Assembly (NCBI RefSeq): GCF_041729615.1
Contig: NZ_CP154874.1
Span: 3,269,501 to 3,333,500 of the forward strand
Reading direction: 5' to 3'
Length of the DNA: 64,000 bases
From: Pseudomonas alcaligenes
GTDB lineage: Bacteria > Pseudomonadota > Gammaproteobacteria > Pseudomonadales > Pseudomonadaceae
Both the position numbers and the translations under genes were made by a program. Shown piece by piece: positions 8,213 through 19,353 of this stretch (position 1 is the stretch's first letter; each line of letters opens with the position of its first letter). The notes beneath the pieces were generated by a model. It was not told where the DNA came from and did not search any database. It saw only the letters and a list, made by a program, of their open reading frames with translations.

Positions 8213-8816
8213 ATGAGTGGACGCTACGCCCTGTTCCGCTGGCCCCAGGCCATCGCCAACCTGCCGGGATTTCCCGCCGAACATCCGCAGCGCTGGAACC
8301 TGTCGCCCGGCGCCCAGGTGCTGTTCGTCCACCAGCAGGGCGACGAGCTGCGCGCCGCCAGCGGCCGCTGGGGGCTGACGCCGGCCTGGCTGACCGATTT
8401 CGCCAAGGCGCCGGCGCATGCCCGCGCCGAGACCCTGGCCGAGCAGGCGATGTTCCGCGAGGCCTTCGCCCAGCGCCGCTGCCTGTTGCCGGCCAACGGC
8501 TTCTACGAGTGGCGTGGCCAGGCCAACCGCAAGCGTCCCTACTGGCTGAGCGGCGAGGGCCTGCTGTATTTCGCCGGGCTGTGGGAGATCTACCCGGCGG
8601 GGGGCGCCAACTACCTCAGCGTGGCCATGGTGACCCGCGAGGCGGCCTATCTGCGCCGCCCGCTGCTGCTGGACCAGGCCGCCAGCCGTGTCTGGCTCGA
8701 TGCGCAAGCCTCGGCCGAGCAGCTGCAGGCGCTGCTGGCGGCGGCGCAGCCGTCGCTGCGCGAACGGGCGCTGGCGACCCTGATCAACGATCCGGCCTGC
8801 GAGGGGCCGGAGTGCC

Positions 8817-8830
<14 letters not shown>
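8213..8830 (+). CDS. SRAP (YedK/HMCES) family protein with degenerate active site
   Basis: Protein of 205 residues with the SRAP fold. SRAP enzymes form a thiazolidine link between Cys2 and abasic DNA and thereby shield damaged single strands. The scaffold is clear: GRY start, ARAET block at 70-74, NGFYEW at 95-100 and RRPLLL at 148-153. The catalytic Cys2 is Ser2, the Asn of the NAR-ET block is His69, and the His before RRP is Tyr146; only Glu99 remains. I compared these with E. coli YedK from memory. It may bind DNA without crosslinking, or do something else. Its 3' end overlaps the LysR gene by 14 bases, tail to tail. Confidence 0.85.
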
Positions 8831-10941
<2,111 letters not shown>

Positions 10942-10951
10942 GGGCGCCGCG

Positions 10952-11809
10952 ATGAGCCTGGAAATCGTCTCCGGCAACAAGAGCTTCGGCGGCTGGCACA
11001 AGCGCTACCGGCATCGCTCGACTGCGCTGAACTGCGACATGCAGTTCGCCGTCTACCTGCCGCCACAGGCGGAGCAGGAGGGCGCCCGCCTGCCGGTGCT
11101 GTACTGGCTGAGCGGCCTGACCTGCACCGACGAGAACTTCATGCAGAAGGCCGGCGCCCAGCGCCTGGCCGCCGAGCTGGGGCTGGTGCTGGTGGCGCCG
11201 GACACCAGCCCGCGCGGCGCAGGGGTGCCGGACGACCCGGAGGGCGCCTGGGACTTCGGCCTCGGTGCCGGCTTCTACCTCAATGCCACCCAGGAGCCCT
11301 GGGCGCGGCATTACCGCATGTACGACTACGTGGTGCAGGAGCTGCCGGCGCTGGTCGAGGCGAACTTCCCGGTCGGCGACCGGCGTGGCGTCGCCGGCCA
11401 CTCCATGGGCGGGCATGGCGCGCTGATCTGCGCGCTGAAGAATCCAGGGCGCTACTTGTCGGTTTCGGCCTTCGCGCCCATCGCCAACCCGCTGGACTGC
11501 CCCTGGGGCGAGAAGGCCTTCTCCCTCTACCTGGGCGAGGACCGTTCGCGCTGGCGCGAATGGGACGCCTGCGCGCTGCTGGCCGAGGCGCCGGAGAAGC
11601 TGCCGATCCTGGTCGACCAGGGCGACCGCGACGACTTCCTCGCCGTCCAGCTCAAGCCGCAGGCCCTGCAGGCCGCCGCCAGGGCCGCCGGCCATCCGCT
11701 GACCCTGCGGATGCAGCCGGGCTACGACCACAGCTACTACTTCATCGCCAGTTTTATCGACGACCATCTGCGCCATCATGCGGCAGCGCTGCTCTCTAGC
11801 GGCGGGTAG
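10952..11809 (+). CDS. fghA: S-formylglutathione hydrolase
   Basis: Serine hydrolase of 285 residues (esterase D family) cleaving S-formylglutathione to formate and glutathione, the second step after adhC. The nucleophile motif GHSMGGHGA, the early [11 protein letters not shown] block, the acid in DQGDRDDF and the histidine in GYDHSYYFI are all present, so the triad looks complete. The start is 10 bases after the adhC stop with a GAGGGC site. Length and ends match the family. Expression is presumably shared with adhC under the divergent LysR regulator. Confidence 0.95.
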   Translation: MSLEIVSGNKSFGGWHKRYRHRSTALNCDMQFAVYLPPQAEQEGARLPVLYWLSGLTCTDENFMQKAGAQRLAAELGLVLVAPDTSPRGAGVPDDPEGAWDFGLGAGFYLNATQEPWARHYRMYDYVVQELPALVEANFPVGDRRGVAGHSMGGHGALICALKNPGRYLSVSAFAPIANPLDCPWGEKAFSLYLGEDRSRWREWDACALLAEAPEKLPILVDQGDRDDFLAVQLKPQALQAAARAAGHPLTLRMQPGYDHSYYFIASFIDDHLRHHAAALLSSGG

Positions 11810-11873
11810 TCGGCATTTGCAGTCGGGGCGCCGGTCTGACTAACCCGAGTGCCCTCAGCCAGAGGAGCCTGTC

Positions 11874-12341
11874 ATGCATCCCTTCGAAGCCAAACAGCCT
11901 CAGCAGTTGGCCATGCACCTGGGCTATGCCGGCCTGATTCCCTTCGTCAGCGGCGCGCTGGGCATCTGGGTCACGCCGAGCAGCTGGCGGCCCTTCGTGA
12001 TGAGCGCGCTGCTGGATTATGCGGCCGTGATCCTGGCCTTCATGGGGGCCATCCACTGGGGCCTGGCGATGCGTGCCCAGGCCAACGACGAGCGTGCCAG
12101 GCTGCAGCTGGGCCTGTCGGTGATTCCGCCGTTGCTGGGCTGGGTTGCCGTCGCCAGCGGTATGCCCTTCGGACTGGCTCTGCCGATCTTCCTTTTCGCC
12201 TTCGTGCTGCTCTACTTCGCCGACCTGCGTGCGACCCGGCTGGGCCTGGCGCCGCAATGGTACCCGGCACTGCGCCGGCCCCTGACCCTGGTGGTCAGCA
12301 TCAGCCTGCTGCTGGCCTGGGCCAGCCTGCTGCGTGCATGA
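11874..12341 (+). CDS. DUF3429-family membrane protein
   Basis: Inner-membrane protein of 155 residues with about four to five hydrophobic helices (near 20-40, 45-65, 85-105, 105-120, 135-153). It contains the DUF3429 landmark GAIHWGLAM. Function is unknown. GAGGAG sits upstream of the ATG. It lies 64 bases after fghA on the same strand, but it is not known to belong to formaldehyde metabolism. Confidence 0.85.
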   Translation: MHPFEAKQPQQLAMHLGYAGLIPFVSGALGIWVTPSSWRPFVMSALLDYAAVILAFMGAIHWGLAMRAQANDERARLQLGLSVIPPLLGWVAVASGMPFGLALPIFLFAFVLLYFADLRATRLGLAPQWYPALRRPLTLVVSISLLLAWASLLRA

Positions 12342-12435
12342 CTGCTGCCGCGGCGCACTCTTTGGTGATCCATTGCGCGAGCACGGCGCCCGCCTGGGTT
12401 AGAATCGCGGCCGGACTTTTCAAGGCATTTCCATC

Positions 12436-12909
12436 ATGCGTATCGGTCACGGCTACGACGTTCATCGCTTTGGCGAGGGCGATTTCATCACCCTCGGCGG
12501 CGTGCGGATTCCCCACAAGTTCGGGCTGATCGCCCATTCCGACGGCGACGTGCTGCTGCATGCGCTCAGCGATGCGCTGCTCGGCGCGGCGGCCTTGGGC
12601 GATATCGGCAAGCACTTCCCCGACACCGACCCGACTTTCAAGGGCGCCGACAGCCGCGTATTGCTGCGCCACGTGGTCGGCCTGATCCGCGCCAAGGGCT
12701 ATGTGGTCGGCAATGTCGACGCCACCATAGTGGCCCAGGCGCCGAAGATGGCGCCGCATATCGAGAGCATGCGTGCGCACATCGCCGAGGACCTCGGCGT
12801 CGAGCTGGACGCGGTCAACGTCAAGGCCACCACCACCGAGAAGCTGGGTTTCACCGGCCGCGAGGAGGGGATCGCGGTGCATGCCGTGGCCCTGCTGCTC
12901 AAGGCATGA
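12436..12909 (+). CDS. ispF: 2-C-methyl-D-erythritol 2,4-cyclodiphosphate synthase
   Basis: MEP-pathway enzyme of 157 residues making the cyclic diphosphate intermediate of isoprenoid synthesis; it acts as a trimer with zinc. Metal and substrate motifs are at the start: [11 protein letters not shown] (Asp8 and His10) and [18 protein letters not shown]. The C-terminal [19 protein letters not shown] is the family signature. The stop overlaps the truD start (ATGA at 12906-12909), so translation is coupled. Confidence 0.97.
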   Translation: MRIGHGYDVHRFGEGDFITLGGVRIPHKFGLIAHSDGDVLLHALSDALLGAAALGDIGKHFPDTDPTFKGADSRVLLRHVVGLIRAKGYVVGNVDATIVAQAPKMAPHIESMRAHIAEDLGVELDAVNVKATTTEKLGFTGREEGIAVHAVALLLKA

Positions 12910-13964
12910 ACGAAGCCGAACTGCTGGGCCCGCGCGCCCATGGCGAGGCCTGCGGCACGGCCGTGCTGAAGGCGGTGGCCGAGGACTTCCAGGTCGACGA
13001 GGTGCTCGACATCCCGCTGTCCGGCCAGGGCGAGCACCTCTGGCTATGGGTGGAGAAACGCGGCCTCAACACCGAGGAGGCGGCCCGCCGCCTGGCCCGT
13101 GCCGCCGGCGTGTCGCAGCGCCACATCAGCTATGCCGGGCTGAAGGATCGCCAGGCATTGACCCGCCAGTGGTTCAGCCTGCACCTGCCGGGCAAGGCCG
13201 ATCCCGATCTGGGCGCCGCCACCGGGCCGGAACTGAGCATCCTCAGGAGCGCGCGCCACTCGCGCAAGCTGCAGCGCGGCGCCCATGCGGCCAACGGCTT
13301 CACCTTGCGTCTGACCGCGCTCGAGGCCGACCGCGCCACGCTGGAGCAGCGCCTGCAGGCGATCGGGGCCGAGGGCGTGCCCAACTACTTCGGCCTGCAG
13401 CGTTTCGGCCATGCCGGTGGCAATATCGCCGAGGCCCTGCACTTCGCCGTCGAGGGCGTGCTGCCGGAGCAGCGCAACCGCCGCTCGCGCCTGCTGTCGG
13501 CGGCACGCAGCCTGATCTTCAACCGGGTGCTGGCGGCGCGGGTCGCCGAGGGCAGCTGGAATCACGCGCAGGCCGGCGACCTGCTGGCCTTCACCGACAG
13601 CCGCAGCTTCTTCATGGCCGGCGAGGCGGAAACCCATGACCCGCGCCTGGCCGCACTGGACCTGCATCCGACCGGTCCGCTGTGGGGCGAAGGCCCGTCG
13701 CCGGCGGCTGGCGCCACGTACCAACTGGAGCAGCGCCTGGCCGGCGAGCAGGCGCTGCTGGCCGATTGGCTGGGCGAGGCGGGCATGGCGCACGAACGGC
13801 GCATCCTGCGCCTCCCCATCGCCGACCTGTCGTGGCATTATCCCGAGCCTGACGTACTGCAACTGGCTTTCGTTCTGCCGGCCGGCTGCTTCGCCACCGT
13901 GGTGGTGCGCGAACTGGTCGATCTGCTACCGGCGGAACAGACGGATACTCCATGCGAATTCTGA
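12906..13964 (+). CDS. truD: tRNA pseudouridine(13) synthase
   Basis: TruD enzyme of 352 residues converting U13 of tRNA-Glu and others to pseudouridine. The catalytic motif [13 protein letters not shown] contains the Asp nucleophile, and the later NYFGLQRFG is a TruD signature. The gene overlaps ispF by four bases and surE by 13, in a tightly packed unit. The full length matches the family (~350). Confidence 0.96.
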   Translation: MNEAELLGPRAHGEACGTAVLKAVAEDFQVDEVLDIPLSGQGEHLWLWVEKRGLNTEEAARRLARAAGVSQRHISYAGLKDRQALTRQWFSLHLPGKADPDLGAATGPELSILRSARHSRKLQRGAHAANGFTLRLTALEADRATLEQRLQAIGAEGVPNYFGLQRFGHAGGNIAEALHFAVEGVLPEQRNRRSRLLSAARSLIFNRVLAARVAEGSWNHAQAGDLLAFTDSRSFFMAGEAETHDPRLAALDLHPTGPLWGEGPSPAAGATYQLEQRLAGEQALLADWLGEAGMAHERRILRLPIADLSWHYPEPDVLQLAFVLPAGCFATVVVRELVDLLPAEQTDTPCEF

Positions 13965-14701
13965 TCTCCAACGACGACGGGGTGATGGCACCCGGCATCG
14001 CCGCGCTGCACGACGCGTTGCACGACTACGCCGAGTGCGTGGTGATCGCCCCGAGCGAGGACAAGAGCGGCGCCAGCAGTGCGCTGACCCTCGACCGTCC
14101 GCTGCATCCGGCGACCCTGCCCAACGGCTTCATCGGCCTCAACGGCACGCCGACCGACTGCGTGCACCTGGGCCTCAACGCCCTGCTCGATCCGGTGCCG
14201 GACATGGTGGTGTCGGGCATCAACCTGGGCGCCAACCTGGGCGACGACGTGCTCTATTCCGGCACCGTCGCGGCGGCCCTGGAAGGGCGCTTCCTGAGCA
14301 AGCCGGCGTTCGCCTTCTCGCTGCTGTCGCGCCAGTCGACCAACCTGCCGACCGCGGCCTACTTCGCCCGCAAGCTGGTCGAGGCGCACGACAAGCTCGA
14401 CCTGCCGCCGCGCACCGTGCTCAACGTCAACGTGCCCAACCTGCCGCTGGAGCATATCCGTGGCGTGCAGCTGACCCGCCTCGGCCACCGCGCGCGCGCC
14501 GCCGCGCCGGTCAAGCAGGTCAACCCGCGGGGCAAGGAGGGCTACTGGATCTCGGTATCCGGCGATGCCGAGGACGGCGGGCCGGGCACCGACTTCCATG
14601 CAGTGATGCAGGGCTACGTGTCGATCACCCCGCTGCAGCTGGACCGGACCTTCCACGAGGCCTTCGATAGCCTCGGCGGCTGGCTGGAGGGGCTGTTGTG
14701 A
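13952..14701 (+). CDS. surE: 5'/3'-nucleotidase SurE
   Basis: Metal-dependent nucleotidase of 249 residues that removes phosphate from nucleoside monophosphates, linked to stationary-phase survival. The DD pair in [11 protein letters not shown] binds the metal, and the [12 protein letters not shown] block and [21 protein letters not shown] (in parts) are SurE signatures. The start lies inside the truD 3' end and the stop overlaps the pcm start, in the conserved order truD-surE-pcm-nlpD-rpoS. Confidence 0.97.
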   Translation: MRILISNDDGVMAPGIAALHDALHDYAECVVIAPSEDKSGASSALTLDRPLHPATLPNGFIGLNGTPTDCVHLGLNALLDPVPDMVVSGINLGANLGDDVLYSGTVAAALEGRFLSKPAFAFSLLSRQSTNLPTAAYFARKLVEAHDKLDLPPRTVLNVNVPNLPLEHIRGVQLTRLGHRARAAAPVKQVNPRGKEGYWISVSGDAEDGGPGTDFHAVMQGYVSITPLQLDRTFHEAFDSLGGWLEGLL

Positions 14702-15375
14702 TGCGCGGCAACGATCACCTGCAGCGCCACGGTATCGGCATGACCTCGCAGCGCACCCGCGAGCGCCTGATCGAGCGCCTGTACGAGGAGGGCTTGTCCA
14801 ACCCCCACGTGCTCGAGGTGATCCGCCGCACGCCGCGCCACCTGTTCGTCGACGAGGCCCTGGCCCACCGCGCCTACGAGGACACCGCGCTGCCCATCGG
14901 CCACAATCAGACCATCTCCCAGCCCTACATAGTCGGGCGCATGACCGAGCTGCTGCTGGCCGGCGGCCCGCTGGACAAGGTGCTGGAGATCGGCACCGGC
15001 TCCGGCTACCAGACCGCCGTGCTGGCCCAGCTGGTGGAGCGGGTGTTCTCGGTGGAGCGCATCCAGAGCCTGCAGGACCGCGCCAAGGAGCGCCTGGTCG
15101 AGCTCAAGCTGCGCAACGTGGTGTTCCGCTGGGGCGATGGCTGGGAAGGCTGGAACGCCCTCGGTCCGTACCACGGCATCATGGTCACCGCCGCCGCCGC
15201 CGAGGTGCCGCAGGCGCTGCTGGACCAGCTGGCCATCGGCGGTCGCCTGGTGATTCCGGTGGGCGCGGGCGATGTGCAGGAACTGCTGCTGATCGTCCGC
15301 GAAGAGGACGGCTACTCCCGTCACGTGCTGGATCTGGTGCGCTTCGTGCCACTGCTCAACGGGCCCCTGGCCTGA
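14701..15375 (+). CDS. pcm: protein-L-isoaspartate O-methyltransferase
   Basis: Repair methyltransferase that uses S-adenosylmethionine to methylate L-isoaspartyl residues in aged proteins. The motif [14 protein letters not shown] binds SAM, and [10 protein letters not shown] and GHNQTISQP are PCMT signatures. I chose the ATG at 14701 (224 residues) because a strong GGAGGGG lies about 8 bases before it and the ATG overlaps the surE stop. The P. aeruginosa form, as I recall it, starts at MTSQRT, which here is the ATG at 14740, so the shorter 211-residue protein is possible. Confidence 0.96.
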   Translation: MRGNDHLQRHGIGMTSQRTRERLIERLYEEGLSNPHVLEVIRRTPRHLFVDEALAHRAYEDTALPIGHNQTISQPYIVGRMTELLLAGGPLDKVLEIGTGSGYQTAVLAQLVERVFSVERIQSLQDRAKERLVELKLRNVVFRWGDGWEGWNALGPYHGIMVTAAAAEVPQALLDQLAIGGRLVIPVGAGDVQELLLIVREEDGYSRHVLDLVRFVPLLNGPLA

Positions 15376-15398
15376 TCTCTATCGCTACGGAAAGCACC

Positions 15399-16337
15399 AT
15401 GAAGAATCCCCTTCTGCTGTTTCTTAAGGGCATGGCCATGGGCGCCGCCGATGTCGTGCCCGGCGTGTCCGGCGGCACGGTCGCCTTCATCAGCGGCATC
15501 TACGACGAGCTGCTGCGTTCCATCGCCAGCATTCCCGAGGCGGCCCTGCAGTTGCTGCGCGGGCGTGTGGTCAAGGCCTGGCAGATGGCCAATGCGACCT
15601 TCCTGCTGGTGCTGCTGAGCGGCATCCTGACCAGCGTGTTCAGCCTGGCGCGCCTGATCACCTGGCTGCTGGAACATCACCCGATCCCAGTCTGGTCGTT
15701 TTTCTTCGGCCTGATCCTGGTTTCCAGCCACCTGGTGGCGCGCGAGATCGGACGCTGGAACTGGACCCGCGTGCTCAGCTTCGTGCTCGGCGGCGCCTTC
15801 GCCTGGTGGATCACCGTGGCTTCGCCCATCCAGTGGGGGCATGACCCGCTGAGCCTGTTCCTGGCCGGGGCCATAGCCATCTGCGCGATGATCCTGCCGG
15901 GTATTTCCGGCAGCTTCCTGCTGGTGCTGATGGGCCTGTACAGCCTGGTGCTGGGCGCGGTGAAGAACCTCGATATCGCCGTGCTGGCGGTATTCGCCGC
16001 CGGCTGTCTGGTCGGCATCCTCAGCTTCGCCCGTCTGCTCAGCTGGCTGCTGGCGCGTTTTCGCGACCTCACCCTGGCCTTCCTCACCGGCCTGATGCTG
16101 GGCTCGCTGAACAAGGTCTGGCCCTGGAAGCAGACCCTGACCTGGCGTGCCGACAGCCATGGCCAGCAGGTGCCGGTATTGCAGGAAAACCTCTGGCCGC
16201 TGCAGTTTGCCCAGCAGAGTGGCCAGGACGCCCAGTTGCTGGCAGCCATCCTGCTCGCCGTGGCCGGCGTGGTGCTGGTGCTCGGCCTGGAGTGGCTGGC
16301 CGGGCGCAAGCAACAGGCGGCTGGTGCCGGCGAATAA
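15399..16337 (+). CDS. DUF368 (PopT-type) membrane protein, putative undecaprenyl-phosphate translocase
   Basis: Polytopic inner-membrane protein of 312 residues with about eight to nine hydrophobic segments. It has the DUF368 hallmarks: GAADVVPGVSGGTVAFISG near the start and the repeat-like ILPGISGSFLLVLMG in the second half, an inverted-repeat architecture. Recent work assigns DUF368 members to recycling of undecaprenyl phosphate across the membrane for cell-wall synthesis; applied here by homology only. It lies between pcm and nlpD, where some Pseudomonas carry it. Confidence 0.88.
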   Translation: MKNPLLLFLKGMAMGAADVVPGVSGGTVAFISGIYDELLRSIASIPEAALQLLRGRVVKAWQMANATFLLVLLSGILTSVFSLARLITWLLEHHPIPVWSFFFGLILVSSHLVAREIGRWNWTRVLSFVLGGAFAWWITVASPIQWGHDPLSLFLAGAIAICAMILPGISGSFLLVLMGLYSLVLGAVKNLDIAVLAVFAAGCLVGILSFARLLSWLLARFRDLTLAFLTGLMLGSLNKVWPWKQTLTWRADSHGQQVPVLQENLWPLQFAQQSGQDAQLLAAILLAVAGVVLVLGLEWLAGRKQQAAGAGE

Positions 16338-16389
16338 ATCCGGCACAATGCGCGCACCAATTCATGCAGCACCGACACAGGAGCACGGG

Positions 16390-17250
16390 GTGAGTCTCAC
16401 ACAGCAGCGCAAGCGCCAGGCTCTGGCCGTTGCGGTTTTCGCCGCGTTACTGGCGGGCTGCAGCAGCAAGTCGTCGAACAGCGTACAGGTGGTGGATCGC
16501 ACCCAGGGCAGTGCGCAGGCCGCCCGCCCGCAGGCCACCAGCGGCCAGTACACGGTGCAGCGCGGCGATACCCTGTACTCCATCGCCTTTCGCTTCGGCT
16601 GGGACTGGAAAGCCCTGGCTGCGCGCAACAATATCCCCGCACCCTACGTGATCCGCCCGGGGCAGCGCATCCGCTTCGACCTGCCCCAGCAGGGCGGTGC
16701 GCCGGTGGTCGCCCAGCCGAGCAGGCCTGCGGTGACCAGCGTGCCGCCGCCCGCCGCCCGCCCCCCGGTACAGGCGCAGCCGCCGCTGCAGACTGCGCCG
16801 CCGCAGCCGGCGAGCCGGCCTCCGGTGGCCAGTGGCACTCCCGCCGCGGCCGGCAAGGTGCAGTCGGTGCCACGCTCGGCCAAGGGCTGGGCCTGGCCTG
16901 CCAATGGCGTGCTGATCGGCAAATTCTCCTCAAACGGGAGTTTGAATAAAGGAATTGATATCGCCGGAGAATTGGGCCAGCCTGTTTTGGCTGCGGCTGA
17001 TGGTTCCGTTGTGTACGCCGGAAGTGGTTTACGGGGCTACGGTGAACTGGTGATCATCAAGCACAGCGATGCCTACGTAAGCGCCTACGGACATAACCGC
17101 AGGCTGCTGGTGCGGGAGGGACAGCAGGTCAAAGTCGGACAGCATATCGCCGAGATGGGTTCCACGGGAACCGACCGGGTGAAACTCCACTTCGAGATTC
17201 GCCGCCAGGGCAAACCTGTAGACCCCCTGCAATATCTGCCTCGTCGTTGA
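16390..17250 (+). CDS. nlpD: lipoprotein NlpD, LysM and degenerate LytM (M23) domains
   Basis: Outer-membrane lipoprotein of 286 residues that activates cell-wall amidases at division. It starts at a GTG with AGGAG 6 bases upstream. Domains in order are the signal peptide with lipobox L-A-G-C, a LysM domain (YTVQRGDTLYSIAFRFGWDW), a Pro/Gln-rich linker, and an M23 LytM domain. The first metal His of active M23 enzymes is replaced (NKGIDIAG), as in E. coli NlpD, so it should be a non-catalytic activator. The rpoS promoter often lies within or after this gene. Confidence 0.95.
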   Translation: MSLTQQRKRQALAVAVFAALLAGCSSKSSNSVQVVDRTQGSAQAARPQATSGQYTVQRGDTLYSIAFRFGWDWKALAARNNIPAPYVIRPGQRIRFDLPQQGGAPVVAQPSRPAVTSVPPPAARPPVQAQPPLQTAPPQPASRPPVASGTPAAAGKVQSVPRSAKGWAWPANGVLIGKFSSNGSLNKGIDIAGELGQPVLAAADGSVVYAGSGLRGYGELVIIKHSDAYVSAYGHNRRLLVREGQQVKVGQHIAEMGSTGTDRVKLHFEIRRQGKPVDPLQYLPRR

Positions 17251-17446
17251 CCCTGTGCCAGCCTGTTCCATGCGTGGCAGGAGCGGGCTTTGGTGTTGCC
17301 AGGGAGTCATCCAGCGATTCATCAGGTGCGCAATGATCGGCGGCAGGCCAGGGTTTCGACTGGTCTGGGGGGCCGGCTCTCCCTGATGTGGAACTGGAAC
17401 GGGTGTCGCCAAGGCTTGTTGTCGAACTCAGCACAGGACAACAACA

Positions 17447-18451
17447 ATGGCACTCAGCAAAGAAGCGCCGGAGTTTGACCTCGATGACGAAGTGCTTCTC
17501 ATGGAGCCCGGCATCGTTCTGGAAGACCTGACAGAGGAAGCCGAGCTGTCGCTCTCCAGCAGCAAATCCAAGACCGCGACCAGCAATCTCAAGCAGCACA
17601 AGTACATCGACTACACGCGGGCGCTCGATGCGACCCAGCTGTATCTCAACGAAATCGGATTTTCCCCGCTGCTCACCCCGCAGGAGGAGGTGCACTTCGC
17701 GCGTCTGGCGCAGAAGGGCGACCCTGCCGGGCGCAAGCGCATGATCGAGAGCAACCTGCGCCTGGTGGTGAAGATCGCCCGCCGCTACGTCAATCGTGGC
17801 CTGTCCCTGCTGGACCTGATCGAAGAGGGCAACCTCGGCCTGATCCGTGCGGTGGAGAAGTTCGATCCCGAGCGCGGTTTCCGTTTCTCCACCTACGCCA
17901 CCTGGTGGATCCGCCAGACCATCGAGCGGGCGATCATGAACCAGACCCGCACGATCCGCCTGCCGATCCATGTGGTGAAGGAGCTCAACGTCTATCTGCG
18001 CGCGGCCCGCGAGCTGACCCAGAAACTCGACCACGAACCCTCGGCCGAGGAGATCGCCAACCTGCTGGAGAAGCCGGTCGACGAGGTCAAGCGCATGCTC
18101 GGTCTCAACGAGCGGGTCACCTCGGTGGACGTTTCCCTCGGGCCGGACTCCGACAAGACCCTGCTCGACACCCTGACCGATGATCGTCCGAGCGACCCCT
18201 GCGACCTGCTTCAGGACGATGACCTGTCGGAGAGCATCGATCAGTGGCTGTCCGAACTCACCGACAAGCAGCGCGAGGTGGTGGTGCGCCGCTTTGGCCT
18301 GCGTGGCCACGAGAGCTGCACCCTGGAGGAGGTCGGCCAGGAGATCGGCCTGACCCGCGAGCGGGTACGGCAGATCCAGGTCGAGGCGCTCAAGCGGCTG
18401 CGGGAAATCCTGGAGAAGAATGGCCTGTCCAGCGACGCCCTGTTCCAGTAG
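17447..18451 (+). CDS. rpoS: RNA polymerase sigma factor RpoS
   Basis: Stationary-phase and stress sigma factor of 334 residues. Region 1.2 ([17 protein letters not shown]), region 2 ([28 protein letters not shown] in parts, then [17 protein letters not shown]), region 3 and region 4.2 ([19 protein letters not shown]) are all intact, and the protein is the expected length, so there is no sign of the common rpoS loss mutations. The leader from 17251 to 17446 is non-coding. An intrinsic terminator follows at 18469, and rsmZ lies downstream. Confidence 0.98.
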   Translation: MALSKEAPEFDLDDEVLLMEPGIVLEDLTEEAELSLSSSKSKTATSNLKQHKYIDYTRALDATQLYLNEIGFSPLLTPQEEVHFARLAQKGDPAGRKRMIESNLRLVVKIARRYVNRGLSLLDLIEEGNLGLIRAVEKFDPERGFRFSTYATWWIRQTIERAIMNQTRTIRLPIHVVKELNVYLRAARELTQKLDHEPSAEEIANLLEKPVDEVKRMLGLNERVTSVDVSLGPDSDKTLLDTLTDDRPSDPCDLLQDDDLSESIDQWLSELTDKQREVVVRRFGLRGHESCTLEEVGQEIGLTRERVRQIQVEALKRLREILEKNGLSSDALFQ

Positions 18452-18468
18452 GCGTAGCCCTTCACCTG

Positions 18469-18495
18469 AAAGCCCGGCGCTGGCCGGGCTTTTTA
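18469..18495 (+). terminator. intrinsic terminator of rpoS
   Basis: AGCCCGGC/GCCGGGCT stem with a 4-base loop followed by TTTTT, 18 bases after the rpoS stop. Confidence 0.9.
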
Positions 18496-18506
18496 TTGTC
18501 CGACCA

Positions 18507-18524
18507 TGTAAGTGATCGCTTACA
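18507..18524 (+). promoter_or_regulatory. GacA upstream activating sequence of rsmZ
   Basis: TGTAAG-N6-CTTACA is a perfect match to the palindromic GacA site known from Pseudomonas rsm RNA genes. Its centre lies about 180 bases before the likely rsmZ start, the usual spacing. The region between is AT-rich (18540-18620), as is common for MvaT/IHF-bound rsmZ promoters; binding there is inference. Confidence 0.92.
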
Positions 18525-18696
18525 TGGCATGTAGGACATCTCAGGATATTTGCGCTGGCTGTGATCCATTCTTTGCGGTCTTAATATGGCAAGTATCTGA
18601 TATTTAATAACTTATTCTTGTGGCTTGGGTCCGCGGGCGCGGCGCGGCGGCCAGATAGCGGCCTTGTTCGGCCGCGGCGAGACGCTACTATGAAGC

Positions 18697-18831
18697 CGTG
18701 CCTAGGGAGAAGGCACGGTCGCCAGGACGGTGATCGAGGAACCACTGCAGGATGCAGTTCATCAGGAAGATGAAAGGATTCTCAGGGAGTAGGGAAGAAA
18801 GAGCGGGCGGTTAATCACCGCCCCTTTTTTT
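18697..18831 (+). ncRNA. rsmZ: RsmZ small regulatory RNA (sequesters RsmA/CsrA)
   Basis: Small RNA that titrates the translational repressor RsmA under control of GacS/GacA. Eight GGA motifs lie in about 110 bases. Several sit in hairpin loops: CCGTGCC/GGCACGG around AGGGA at 18696-18718, CTGC-AGGAT-GCAG, and TTCATC-AGGAA-GATGAA. A TACTAT -10 box is at 18686-18691, so transcription should start near 18697 (within a few bases), and the terminator ends it at about 18831. The position between rpoS and fdxA matches P. aeruginosa rsmZ. Confidence 0.92.
18803..18831 (+). terminator. intrinsic terminator of rsmZ
   Basis: GGGCGGT/ACCGCCC stem with a 5-base loop, followed by seven T. Confidence 0.92.
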
Positions 18832-18853
18832 GCCCGCAGGAAAGGCAGAAACG

Positions 18854-18879
18854 AAAAGGCCCGCAGATGCGGGCCTTTT
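18854..18879 (-). terminator. intrinsic terminator of fdxA
   Basis: AAAAGGCCCGC/GCGGGCCTTTT hairpin, symmetric and usable in both directions, just beyond the fdxA stop on the minus strand. Confidence 0.88.
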
Positions 18880-18892
18880 GCGTGGCGGGCGC

Positions 18893-19216
18893 TTAGCGCT
18901 CCAGGTGCTGCAGCTTGTCCTTCACACCGTCCCACTCCTCGGCGTCCGGCAGCGCTTCCTTCTTCTCGGTGATGTTCGGCCAGACTTCCGCCAGGTCGGC
19001 GTTCAGCTCGATGAACTCCTGCATGTCCTCGGGCACCTCGTCCTCGGAGAAGATCGCCTGGGCCGGGCATTCCGGCTCGCACAGGGCGCAGTCGATGCAC
19101 TCGTCCGGGTGGATCACCAGGAAGTTCGGGCCTTCGTAGAAGCAGTCCACCGGGCAGACTTCCACGCAGTCGGTGTATTTGCACTTGATGCAGTTGTCGG
19201 TGACGACGAAGGTCAT
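18893..19216 (-). CDS. fdxA: 7Fe ferredoxin FdxA
   Basis: Soluble electron carrier of 107 residues. Cys pattern at the start (Cys9, Cys12, Cys17, Cys21, Cys25) and [12 protein letters not shown] in the middle give one 3Fe-4S and one 4Fe-4S cluster, as in Azotobacter FdI. The ATG at 19216 has GAGGAGA upstream and gives the family's length; the longer open frame is not supported. It lies downstream of mutS on the same strand with a 137-base gap. Confidence 0.97.
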   Translation of the reverse strand: MTFVVTDNCIKCKYTDCVEVCPVDCFYEGPNFLVIHPDECIDCALCEPECPAQAIFSEDEVPEDMQEFIELNADLAEVWPNITEKKEALPDAEEWDGVKDKLQHLER

Positions 19217-19353
19217 GCTGATTGTCTCCTCGGGCGGCAGCCTGAGCCCCATCTGTGCGGGGCTTGCAGGTGCTCGATAATGGCCGCGGCTCAGGCTGTA
19301 AACCGGGCAGTCGTAAAAATGCGCGCGATTCTACCAGTTTGATCGGGCCGGCG

